A stretch of DNA of 64,000 nt from Oxytricha trifallax. Taxonomy: Eukaryota > Ciliophora > Spirotrichea > Sporadotrichida > Oxytrichidae. Below are positions 11,314 to 21,369 of the stretch, piece by piece (the first letter of the stretch is position 1; each line of letters starts with the position of its first letter). The position numbers and the translations under genes are program-made. Below the pieces are notes generated by a model. That model did not search any database. It worked only from the letters and a program-made list of their open reading frames with translations, and was not told where the DNA came from. The stretch is from contig ARYC01000394.1 in assembly GCA_000711775.1 (NCBI GenBank), positions 1-64,000 of the forward strand. Reading direction: 5' to 3'.

Positions 11314-11553
11314 TTTCCATTATTAGTTTAATTATTAAAGTAGTAATTATTAATTAATAAAAATCAAACTTAATTCAAATGTGGAGGTAAAACCGTACCC
11401 TCTCACAAATAGTGTGAACGGTGAAACTTTGCACCTAATCGGTCAACAGGGTACAAACCCCATATATTCTTGATCAGCATGTCAAACTCTATAAGACTGG
11501 TAAGTATGGCCTCAAAATAAAATCATGAAATTTTTCCCATTTTCACCGTACTT

Positions 11554-11680
11554 GCATTCTCGAGATCGGCTTCCTCAAATTAAGTTAAATTCTGTCCTTT
11601 TAAATTTCCTTATTTATCGATATACTTAAAACTTTTTATCAACTTACAAATTCTATGTGTACATACGTATTGGGGTTTAT
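11554..11680. repeat. Right terminal inverted repeat of the 10.4-kb element
   Basis: Inverted copy of 1270-1396, ending ...CGTATTGGGGTTTAT at 11680. The sequence beyond (GTGTTCCAGATATC) is host DNA belonging to a coding island. Confidence 0.9.
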
Positions 11681-11705
11681 GTGTTCCAGATATCGTAGTC
11701 TAATA

Positions 11706-11897
11706 TCAGCTGAATACCGTTTTCAAGTATTTGTGCCTATGCCAAGAACTCTTAAAGTAATTACGATCTAGAAATTCATTCACTTCATCATAAAATTTTG
11801 AAGACTTTTTTAAGGTTACTATCCACTTTTACTTTATCCAAAACATGCTTCAAATTAAGTTCTGAGAAAAAGGCACAATATTCAAAATAAATTCTTT
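11706..11897 (-). CDS. Host gene fragment beside the transposon insertion
   Basis: On the minus strand two overlapping frames are clearly protein-like: RIYFEYCAFFSELNLKH... down to about 11800, then KFYDEVNEFLDRNYFKSSW... ending at TGA 11708-11706. They are offset by one base at a run of six A near 11812, so this is either a sequencing error, a frameshift or a very small unrecognised intron. Base composition is richer in G/C than the flanks. It looks like a macronuclear-destined segment of an unknown gene. The 10.4-kb transposon starts 25 bp past its stop. Confidence 0.4.
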
Positions 11898-12576
11898 CTC
11901 TTTTGATTTAATTAAAATGAGGGTTCTTTTTTTGTTAAAAAATCTCTTAGGAAAATTATTGTACAAAGATATAATGGTGGCATGAACATGCTACCTATAA
12001 AAGTTAAGAGATTTGCTACTCACATTGGAGCTTGGGATAAATATACCATTCAATTTTACTGCTTAATAGCCTTCTGATTGACTAGTTGGAATTTAGGAAT
12101 TTATTTGTTTGCAATTATATTCGTTTTATTTACTTTCCCTTTTTTATTTAAATAATTATTATTTAATTTAGGCTATCCAGAATAAGCTTCACATTTCTTA
12201 ATAAGATTTGATCCCGACTAAAGCCTTCCTCTTATTAGATGAAAATCTTTTTATTGATCAATTTTTTTTTTTAAATCTTTTAGGTATTATTCATTTTTAT
12301 AAATGGTTTTTGGGATTTTTTCTTTAAATATCAGCAAACTATCTAAAGGAACGGAAATTTACTATTACAACTAATTAGAACATAAATTTAGTAAATAATT
12401 AGAGATTTTTTATATTTAAGTTTTCTGAATTTTTATAGTAACTAAATTATTATTTTAGGATGTATAAAGGTGCCATATAATTATTTAAAGTTAATTCTAA
12501 TATATTTTTCAAATTTGAGTCCTCTTTTGGAGATTTATCATTAAATAGCAAAAGTATGTTTTATATATTATTAATA

Positions 12577-13030
12577 AGTAAATGGAAAGGCAAACTAAAA
12601 GAGATTAGATATAGACTGAAATCTTTAAGTAGCATTGAAATAACTATTACTCACCTGTTATTCAAGTTTCAAGCTGTTCGTAGAAAATAATAAAATTATA
12701 TTTTTAAACTTTTCTGAAGAGAGTGTCAAGATTATGAATATGAAAACCAAAGTAATATTACGCCATCATAGAAAAAAGATTTAGGTCAATATCTATTACT
12801 AGCTATAGTTGCAATATTTTGGATATAAATATGACAACAACAAAAAAAATAAAACAGAGACACATTCAAGAAAATAGGGAAGGTTTTCCTATTTAAAGAA
12901 TAAAGGTGGATACTTATATAAGTTTTGTTGCTAAGAGTTTTGGGTAAATATACCACTTCACAATTAATAAAGCACCTAACAATTCACTTTGAAGTTGAAG
13001 TCATCAAAGTTGGTTAAGCTCAATTTGTGA
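12577..13030 (+). CDS. Coding-like island, unknown protein
   Basis: Two consecutive plus-strand frames look protein-like: one from about 12577 to TGA 12715 (SKWKGKLKEIRYRLKSL...), and another from about 12718 to TGA 13028-13030, about 100 codons, rich in Lys, Tyr and Gln. With only TGA as stop, open stretches of this length are not rare in AT-rich DNA, so the support is modest. No domain recognised. The two may be successive segments of one interrupted gene. Confidence 0.25.
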
Positions 13031-13233
13031 TTATTTGCTTATATTTTGCTAAACTATACTTTTATAGTTTATTCAGCACTTGAAAGTATAAAAATCAAAA
13101 ATTAAGAAACCAAATAAATAAAGAGTAAATGATTTTGAAGATACTCTATGACAAAAATTTAATGAGTGACCAAAACAAAGAGTACCTAAATTTATTAATT
13201 AAAATCTTACTGAGAGGTCTAAAGTTGAATCTT

Positions 13234-13304
13234 AAATAATTAGGATCAGCCCTCGTCAGATAGTTTTAATAAGTTAGGATAAGCCCTCATCAGATTGACG
13301 ATGT
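13234..13304 (+). repeat. Two tandem 35-bp units
   Basis: TTAGGATCAGCCCTCGTCAG (from about 13240) is followed 35 bp later by TTAGGATAAGCCCTCATCAG. The unit is GC-rich compared with its surroundings. Function unknown. Confidence 0.6.
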
Positions 13305-13654
13305 TGACTCTGAAATAAGACCAAACCATCGATAAAAAAATACTAAGTTTTGAATTATTAATTAAGCTAAAGATCTTATTTAATTAAATGCTTATCGATT
13401 AAATTAAAGAAATAATTCAGTAAAACCTTTGGCGAGATAGAATATCTCAAGTTTAAAGCAAGATGGTCTTTATTGATAGAAAGAATAAATTAGTTACCTA
13501 ATGGTTGCTAATATTTGGCATAAACAAAACAAAACAGTTTAAATAATCTCAAAGATTTTTTTAGCCTCATATTTTTATTAGTTTGGCTTAGAAGGTATGA
13601 CTTTATTTTATGAAATTTACTAATATTTAACATAGAAGTGTAAGTGTATTAATA

Positions 13655-14621
13655 TTAAGCGAGTATAATTAAAATGTGGAGACTGTTAAAATAATATCAA
13701 AAATGAGATAAAATATAATTATCATCATCTCAATATGCATGAGTTAAGATCCAACAGTAAATAATTTGAATTAAGTTTGAGTAATCCTTATTTAAATTTA
13801 ATTAACTAATCAACTTACTAAAAATGGATTTTTTGCTTTTTTATCATCTTTTCTAATTTTTTTTATTTTTGTTTATCAATCAAGTAGATGCTGTAACTGA
13901 TCTTCAAGTTTTTTCATAATTTTAATAGATATTTTCAGGGAATCTTCAGGGTATCTTCAGGATATCTTCCTCCAAAATTTTAAAGTGTGGAGAGTGTGGA
14001 GTGGTGGAGTCCAGCATCAACAAAAACAGTAGAAATAGCACGAATATTCTCAAAATCAATCATTATTATGAGTCTGGTTGAAATTCTAGAAAATTTCAAA
14101 ATTTTAGATCACTAATTTTTTCTTTGTTTTCATCAACATCATCTTCAACATTAGGCATCACATCGATGAATTTTAGTAAAACAAGATGTTTTTGAAAAAA
14201 TCCCAGACTCATAATAATGATTGATTTTGAGAATATTCGTGCTATTACTACTGTTTTTGTTGATGCTGGACTCCACACACTCCACACTCTCCAACTTTAA
14301 AATTTTGGAGGAAGATATCCTGAAGATACCCTGAAGATTCCCTGAAAATATCTATGAAAATTATGAAAAAACTTGAAGATCAGCTACAGCATCTACTTGA
14401 TCGATAAACAAAAATAAAAAAATCAGAAAAGATGAAAAAAAGCAAAAAATCCATTTTTAGTAAGTTGATTAGTTAATTAAATTTAAATAAGGTCTATCCA
14501 AAAATATGAAAAGTAGGACGGTTGGATCTTAACTCATGCATATTGAGATGATGATAATTATATTTTATCTCATTTTTGATATTATTTTAACAGTCTCCAC
14601 ATTTTAATTATACTCGCTTAA
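13655..14621. mobile_element. 0.97-kb foldback element with TA target duplication
   Basis: Arms of about 420 bp at 13655-14080 and 14204-14621 are inverted copies, beginning TTAAGCGAGTATAATT. TA flanks both ends (13653-13654 and 14622-14623), the target duplication typical of Tc1/mariner-type non-autonomous elements. Each arm carries three spaced copies of ATCTTCAGG-like sequence (13936-13970 and its mirror). The 120-bp centre reads open on the minus strand with an acidic tract (EDDVDENKEK). No transposase, so a MITE or foldback. Confidence 0.85.
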
Positions 14622-15103
14622 TAACTCCTTAATTAGGTTTATAAAAGCTTTTATTTGTTGGGAATTTATTAGAATTTAGGGTTATTAATATGTTTTAAAG
14701 TGAAACATCTAGTAAATGTACTAAATTTAATAACTTAAAATGCACTTTTGGATAATGTGTTGAAGGTCTAAAGTTTATTTTAGTTAACAAAAATTCTATA
14801 TGCTTCATCTATATCTCTGCTTGTGAGTAAGGTTTAATTATTATTGACTTTGCCATTTATTATGGATTAAAAGACTCTTATTTTTATCTATATAAACTGT
14901 TTTATTTTTTGCTTATCATTTTTCTCCCACCTTGCAACGTAGTAATCGTTACTAGGCATATTGCATTCTATAAAAACCATAACGTTTGTAAAACTTATAA
15001 TCATTTATATTTAGAGTCATACTTTGTTTAATATTAAGTGAAATGATCTTGAGTAATATACGATTAATATAATAATTTTTAATATAATTAGCTTTATTTT
15101 TCA

Positions 15104-15549
15104 ACCGTCGGCAGTTTTTGAAAAGTGCCGACGGTTGCTGCGTTTTTCATAATTATTCAGTTTGTTTAATATAATGATACCTTAAATGTAATTGCTTTTT
15201 TATCAGAATTATGAGGATTAAGGATTCATTTATCCAAATAAATTTTTTAAATCCTTTAGGATCTATAACAATCTTATAAGATTATGTATATTAATATGAA
15301 TTCTATTTTAAAGAATAATATTCCAGGCAATTATTATTAATAACTCATTTTATAACATTTTAACTATTCTTTACAGGTCAATATACTTCTTTAAGGATTT
15401 GTAATAACTATTAGGAATTTTGAATCCTGAACTTAGTTAACTATAATTGTGTTTTAATAATAGTTTAATAATTAAATCATATAATTTTTTGCAAAATTTA
15501 ATATTTAGCAGCAACCGTCGGCACTTTTTAAAAAGTGCCGACGGTTCAA
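15104..15549. mobile_element. Small element with hairpin ends
   Basis: Two near-perfect palindromes, AACCGTCGGCA...TGCCGACGGTT, about 36 bp each, stand at 15104-15139 and 15513-15547. Their inner flanks (GTTGCTG on the left, CAGCAAC on the right) are also mirrored, so the whole is an inverted-repeat element of about 445 bp whose ends are themselves hairpins. The interior is plain AT-rich DNA. The closing stems are strongly GC-rich. Confidence 0.7.
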
Positions 15550-15657
15550 CAAATGTGTAATATATGTTTTATTGTACAATTATTAACTAAAAATCATTAT
15601 GTTTATGATTGCTGAGCATTTATTGATATTATTTGTTAATAATTATTGATAAAACTT

Positions 15658-16720
15658 TGCCAGCTGTAATGGATGTTGGGGATTCTATTATTATAACTGC
15701 TAAAGTAAACATATCCCACTCCACTAAAAGTTTCTATTTCTCCAGTATTATCTTTCTAGATAATAGCATCGAGTTCACATAACACTTCCAAGCTTTGATA
15801 CTTCCACTCTTAAGGCTCTTTTGAATAAAAAATCGTCACTCTTATTGGTGAAAGTTCGATATTATATTCTTATGCTTGAGATCTCTTGTAAAAAGCCTAA
15901 CTAATGAAGCTAATTGATTCCTTGTATTGTTTAGGTTGCTTTTTATGCAAGCTTACTAAGATTTCTTTGATCTGATATAAAATCTCTGAAATTCATTTCA
16001 AAGAGTGGGAGTATGAAAGCTACATGATCTTTTGCAAGATAAAAGCATTTAATTTTATTAAGTATCTGCACTCTTTAAACTTTGCTTGAGTGAGAATTTG
16101 ATACTCGCAAGTAATCATCTAAAATTTATCATCACTAAGGAGTTAGTTGAAAGGATATACTTTATAAGCGTATTGATGATCCTTGATAACTTTCTTGTTA
16201 AACAAGTACTCTAGAATTAAGTAGCTTTAGAGAGAAACATCTAAATCAATCTATGCAAGTACTGGAATGTTCTTATATTATACTTTGATCATGATTTAAG
16301 TGATTTCAGAGGATAAGAGGTAGCGCGTTATTCTAGCATGATCTGATTCTCTTGCTAGCTCAAGTTCTGCAACTTAAAGAGGTTATCTTGTTTTTATTTT
16401 GTTAAGCAACTACAGTTGAGTGTCTTAATCTTGAGCCTCTAAATTTTTCTTCTGGGCTTTAAAGAAATGCTTCTTTAAGTCTCTTGTAATAGAGTAATAC
16501 CTCTGGCACTCAAAGCAATTATACTTTTCATCAAATTTGTCATGCCTTAAGTATATTGAAGGTTTAGCTTCCTTTTTTACATTCAAATAACTGTACCAGC
16601 TAGATTCATGAGTAAATCTATCTCACACTTCTCACGAAGATACACTTCTACTTCTTCAGTTTGTATAGGAATTTCATTATTTCCTATCTCCTCCTCTATG
16701 TCTCCCACACACTTGTTTGC
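15658..16720 (-). pseudogene. TBE zinc-finger/kinase gene, decayed
   Basis: Read on the minus strand, one C2H2 finger is recognisable (YNCFECQRYYSITRDLKKHF), but the last zinc-ligand His is replaced by Gln. Downstream kinase sequence resembles copy 1: QYAYKVYPFN, then TRDLKHKN in place of the catalytic-loop HRDLKPEN, and DMFTLAVIIIES near 15690. Frame shifts separate these pieces. Loss of the His of HRD and of the Asn-preceding PE suggests no kinase activity. Its 3' end marks the left limit of recognisable TBE sequence. Confidence 0.75.
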
Positions 16721-16969
16721 AATTTATTTTAAATTGATAATTTTTATTTTAATAACTTATATCTCTGGCAGTTCTTTATGAGAGTTCATCTCACAGCTTT
16801 CACACTTTTATAATTACCAAAGGTAAGTCTCGTGTAATTGGATGGGAGTGTTGTTGATTTTCTCAAATGTTATAGCTCATTTTAATTTGATTTTTAAATT
16901 AATAAACTGCCTCTATAATTCAAAGATAATATAAATCTTTAAAGTTTTAGAAGTTTAATTTGGAGGTTA

Positions 16970-17411
16970 AGTATTAAATATGAGTGAGTGACTTGGAATC
17001 CTTGGAGCAACTACACTATACCGTCCTGATGTAGTAAAGTGCGAGGGACTTGCACCCCTGGAACAAGCTAGTGCTACTCCCGCACAAGACAAACACTGGC
17101 GCCGAAGATGCAGTACTTTGATTACTAAGTGAAGAGACTCGACAAGAACAGATACAGATCCATCACTGAACCAGAGCAACTCGAGACTGAATCAAACCTC
17201 GGAATCAAGATCATACCAGACAAAATCAAAAAATATAATTCAGAACCACTTTCACTGACCAACTCACAGTGCCGGACCCGTGCCTAATGCTACAGGGTTA
17301 TTAGTGAGAGGCCAGGAATATACGGTAGACATATATGAAAATTAAACTAACTAACTAAAACTAATGTTTTTTTTTCGCAAATATATGTATCACTCACTCA
17401 TATTTAATACT
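16970..17411. mobile_element. 442-bp GC-rich insertion with 22-bp perfect TIRs
   Basis: AGTATTAAATATGAGTGAGT... at 16970-16991 is perfectly inverted at 17390-17411. The interior is strikingly GC-rich for this window (16990-17330), while TBE copy 1 has no such insert at the matching place between the zinc-finger and 22-kDa genes. So this is a separate mobile insertion. TAATTTGGAGGTT occurs on both sides (about 16956 and 17486) but too far out to be a simple target duplication. No transposase or convincing tRNA-like promoter boxes seen; source unknown. Confidence 0.75.
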
Positions 17412-17897
17412 GATTATATAATAGAGATCTCTAATTAAATTTTGATCTCTAATTTTAATTTACCTTTCAAGTTATTATCTCATCTCTTAATTTGGAGGTT
17501 ATAATTTATTAGTAAAGAAATAAGAGTCCAATGGGACGATTTTAGCTCTGAATATAATTGAGGAAACTTCTATATTATAATAAATAATAAGATGGTTACT
17601 GTAAAGTACGAACTGCTTTAAAAGGTATTTTGTGATTTGAGCTGATTATTACGTACTAACTATAAATAAAGCTCTGATTAAGTATATGCCAATTTAAATT
17701 AAATAATATGAAAACTATAACAGTAGAAATTTATGTCAATCTCTCAAACTTGAAACCAGTTCTCAAAACCTTCTTCATATACTTCTTAGAGGTTAACCTC
17801 CTATAGGATGCCAATATTTAATAGTAATTTTTATACAGTTATATAATTGAAATCAATAAACTTATATTTATATATCATTCTTATATCTGTAAACAAG

Positions 17898-18672
17898 ACG
17901 GAGTCAATGAATGATGCAATGAAAAGAGTACAAGCACAAGAATTGATTCAAAGATTTAAAAACAAGGAGTATCTGCATTGCTACTACGTGCACAAGATAA
18001 AGAAGTAATTTTATTTAATCTTAATTATGCTGTTGATTTGTTTCAGCTAATGATGAAAAGTAAGAAAATTTCATTTTGACGAGCAATAATATGTGAAGAA
18101 AAGAAAGCATTGTAAACTAAAATGTAAAGTTTGCAGATATTCTAAACTATCCAGAAATCTCAGTAACTAATTTATATGATGATGCAATCAATGACCCAGG
18201 TTTGGCAGTACCTTCCCACTAAGAAAAGTAGTAAATTAAACTACCTAAAAGAAAAATATTTCTTTGCCATACTTGAATCAATCAAAGGTGATTACTTTTA
18301 ATAAATTATTCATAATCTCATAAAAATAGGAGCAGCATCTCTTCAGAGAACAAAACAAACAAGGAATCAAGATAGGGAAAGCTGGCTTTCAGTGCAGCAG
18401 AAGGACCCTTATATTTCATATAAGATTTGAAGCTTAACTCTTTAGAAAAATATGGATCATATTCTCGATGAAGGAATAGAGCAAACTTAACTGGGAACGA
18501 AAGTCGCAGATAAAGTATGAAGTTAGCAAAAGACTATATTTAATATTCATCCAGCATAATAAACGAGCATAGATGACGGAGCTGGCAGCAATAGAAGAAA
18601 CTTAAAAGAAGGGAAGCAGCAAGAGGAAGAAAAGAAAAAGAAGCCTGCTCCCTCATAAGAATATTAAATATG
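17898..18672 (+). pseudogene. TBE 22-kDa gene, decayed
   Basis: Starts homologously to copy 1, but the first ATG is ACG (17898); an in-frame ATG follows at 17907 (MNDAMKRVQAQELIQRF). The central block NYPEISVTNLYDDAINDPG is well kept (from about 18145). One or two bases are missing near 18205, and translation then continues in another frame (YLPTKKSSKLNYLKEKYFF). Further frame changes follow before the basic C-terminus. Same order and strand as in copies 1 and 3. Confidence 0.75.
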
Positions 18673-19184
18673 ACTTATATTTTCATTTTCTTAAATCTAA
18701 AATTATTTTTATGCATCAATCTCCTTTCTTTAGCACTTCTAAGCTAACTGGCTGTTTACTCTATTCGCTAAACTTTTAATGAAGTCGATTGTATCAATTG
18801 GTAGGTTATGCATCAAGTGGCATAGCAGTAGCCTATTGTAATGCCCTTTTAATATACCCCAGTAGAATTTAATTCCATTAAACTGTGGACTGTAAGGCAC
18901 GTTGAACACTGGAGTTATTATAATTTTTTAATAATTCTTCTTTGTCTTCATTGTCTAGTCTATTGAAAGATTATCAACGAATAGTATAATTTCTTATTCA
19001 AGGTTCTTCTATCACAGCTGCTCTAAGAACTTAAATATACTACTCTGTATTAATAGAGCGAGGATAAATAACATAAGTTTGTAAATCAGAATCCTCGCTA
19101 GTACCTCCAAAAGTTGCAATTGCAGCATCGTCAGCATGTATAGACTTAATATTATTCTATAAATCTTTCTCCATTTAATAACTG

Positions 19185-20819
19185 TTCCGACCGAGACCCG
19201 TACCACCCCATACCCCTCCTCTAAAAAATACCCCTTCCCATTTGTACCCCCAGTACCAAGCCATACCCCCCCTTAAAATCCCCCCATTTCATATTAAATT
19301 TTTAATCTGAATCGATTTCCTTCTTGACATTCATGACAAGTAATCCGAAAACTTAACCTCTAGCAGGATACTTAGTATTGCCCAAACTTTTCTGTAAAAT
19401 ATACTGATCAGAATCTTTACTTCCTTAACCTAGTCTCTTTGGCTTTACTGAAGTTCTTGTTGATCTACTCATCGGAAACTATTGACCAGAAACTGGAACC
19501 TTTCTTGTATAAGTATACTTATCATTCTGTAAAGTATCCTGTTAGAGGTTAAGTTTTCGGATTACTTGTCATGATTTCGATATCATAAAGTGATAATGTT
19601 ATATATAAAATATCATAAATTAAAAAAAATTGTTCTTTACTTATTAACAGATAATAACATGTAAATTATTTTTTTATAATTCTTCAACGTCTGTCAACAG
19701 TTTTTGAGTATACTCCTATAGGAAAAAATATTATATTATGAGTGGCTTATTAATAATCATAATTTTAACATTATTTTATTTCTAAAGTATTTTATTTGTA
19801 AAATCTATAACCTTTAAATCATCTCAATTCAGCTTATCCTAAAACAAATACTAAGATAAAAGTGTTTTTTATATAAGTTCTTAGAATACAAATTCTTTTA
19901 TTCAACTAATATTTTACCATGTCTCATTTTATAATTACGTAAGACATTTTTTTATATTTGAAGAATAAGTTAAAATTTAATTTCATGAAAGCAACGTTAA
20001 ATTATTATTTTGAAACATTAATTGAATTTATTAAATAGAATTATTACTTTTTACTTACAATTCTTACCAATTATTATTTACCTTTAAAATTAATAAATAA
20101 AAGATGATATTCCAAAAAGGAGTATATAATATAATTTCTGTGATTAATCTTTTTAATATTCAAAAAGAGATAAGTAATAATAATCTTATTCAACTTAGTA
20201 GTCATAAATTTATTAAATAAGCATTTTTTAATGTATTATTTTACTATGTAATTATTTTCTTTCAGTATATTTAAGTAGAACAATAAAAATGATTAAAAAA
20301 AACTATATTAAAAAAATAAATATAAATTATTTATATAAATATAATTGTGAAAGAATTTGTATTCTAAAAACTTATATAAAAAACACTTTTATCTTAGTAT
20401 TTGTTTTGGGATAAGCTGAACTGAGATGATTTAAAGGTTATAGATTTTATAAATAAAATACTTTAGAAATAACTATAATGTTAAAATTATGATTATTAAT
20501 AAGCCACTCATAAAATAATATTTTTACCTATAAGAGTATAGTCAAAAACTGTTAATAGACGTTGAACAATAATAAATAATATAATTAATATGTTATTATC
20601 TGTATTAAGCAAAGAACAATTTTTTTAATTTATGATATTTTATATATAATATTATTACTATATGATTTCGAAATGTCAATAAGGTAATCGATTAAGACTG
20701 AGCAGATTATAAATTTTATATGAAATGAGGGATTTAAGGGAGGGTATGGGGAGTACGGGTGGAAAGGGGTATTTTTAGAGTAGGAGTACCGGGGGGGGTA
20801 TGGGTCTTGGTCGGAACAA
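19185..20819. mobile_element. 1.63-kb palindromic element inside the transposase
   Basis: The ends TGTTCCGACCGAGACCCGTA (left) and its diverged mirror at 20798-20819 bound two long inverted arms (about 19185-19700 and 20540-20819). The outer 120 bp of each arm have unusual runs of C (left) or G (right): CCCCATACCCC, ACCCCC, and mirrored GGGGGGG. The arms match through AATCGATT and GTTATTATCTGT motifs. No ORF. Target duplication unclear. It carries a second, nested MITE in its left arm only. Confidence 0.8.
19335..19573. mobile_element. About 238-bp MITE nested in the left arm
   Basis: CATGACAAGTAATCCGAAAA and its mirror at about 19551-19573 bound this segment, with arms of about 40 bp. The opposite arm of the host palindrome (around 20670-20685) reads straight through the matching place (GATTTCGAAATGTCAATAAG), giving a natural empty site. 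Comparing the two suggests a 2-bp TT duplication. This is an insertion into an insertion into a TBE. Confidence 0.75.
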
Positions 20820-21369
20820 ATGATAAATATAATTTAAGTTGCTGTTGTAAAATGGGTGAGTAAAATAAACTACTATTTTGATTCTATTCACAGCTTTATA
20901 AGCAATACCATTTCGTTTATACATGTTCACTAAAGATTATGCAGACATCTTCATGTTAGGAAACTGGTGATGAAAGAAAGTAGCTCGTTGAAAAAGAGAG
21001 AAGTGAGCCCAGTACTTCAAAGTATTATCATTGATAAGATAGCCAATATGCTTCTATATGAACTTTGATTTCCTCTTAGATTTAGAATTCAGCTTTTATT
21101 GCTTTGAACAATTACACAGCTATCAAATAGTTGATGGACTACGTATTAAGAGTAATGCAATAGACTAATAGTTCAGTAATAATTTGACTTATTCTATGTA
21201 TATCACATCCATATCGCAGTTTAAACACTAAACCTATTTACTATTCATCATAAATAGAACCCATAAACTTTTAATTTTTTTCTTGCATTCAATTAATAAC
21301 CCCATTCATAACAAATACCCTACAAATCAAAACACTTATAATCCTCATTAAGGGTTTTTGGGGTTTTTA

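Larger units (their letters stand above)
8183..11553. other. Gene-poor right part of the 10.4-kb element
   Basis: About 3.4 kb of A/T-rich DNA between the transposase and the right TIR. I see no domain-bearing frame. It holds a hairpin-like segment at 9286-9434, imperfect direct repeats around 10290-10550 (TCTGGGACT and AAATGGTT recur), and a somewhat GC-richer last 600 bp (10930-11550) with one short ORF at 11179. It may be non-coding cargo or a decayed gene. Confidence 0.5.
1270..11680 (+). mobile_element. 10.4-kb TBE-related DNA transposon with SecA-like gene
   Basis: The element is bounded by inverted repeats at 1270-1396 and 11554-11680, nearly identical over about 127 bp and then diverging abruptly. 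The ends read ATAAACCCCAATACG and so carry a short C4A2 block, which recalls the C4A4 ends of TBEs. Genes in order are a small ORF, a SecA-like translocase (+), a homologue of the TBE 22-kDa protein (-) and a DD34E transposase (+), then 3.4 kb of AT-rich DNA. The transposase assigns it to the IS630/Tc1/mariner superfamily, and the 22-kDa homologue ties it to TBEs. A target duplication is unclear: AT occurs at both edges but may belong to the TIR. All three main genes look open, so this copy may be intact. Confidence 0.85.
18700..21260 (-). pseudogene. TBE transposase, split by an insertion and mutated
   Basis: The C-terminal half (18700-19184) keeps ILFVDN and VPYSPQFNG, but the catalytic Glu is Lys (FNGIK where copy 1 has FNGIE), and TGA interrupts the frame just upstream of ILFVDN near 19010. 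The N-terminal half lies beyond a 1.63-kb palindromic insertion (19185-20819) and continues to about 21260. The protein is therefore dead in three independent ways. Confidence 0.8.
15658..21369. mobile_element. TBE copy 2, decayed and invaded
   Basis: Gene order and orientation match the best TBE copy at 50.4 kb: zinc-finger/kinase (-), 22-kDa (+), transposase (-). The right end reads AGGGTTTTTGGGGTTTTTA (21351-21369), the expected G4T4-type terminus. I could not find the left terminus; recognisable homology stops near 15658, next to the hairpin-ended element, so the left end is lost or displaced. It is 1.7 kb longer than a normal copy because of insertions at 16970-17411 and 19185-20819. All three genes are broken. 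Confidence 0.8.

Noticed and set aside
1..11680. One giant palindromic transposon beginning at position 1
   Set aside because: The intact unit has its own matched TIRs at 1270 and 11680; the left part is better explained as a separate inverted copy.
16990..17330. tRNA-derived SINE
   Set aside because: No convincing A and B boxes or cloverleaf, and 22-bp perfect TIRs point to a DNA-type element.
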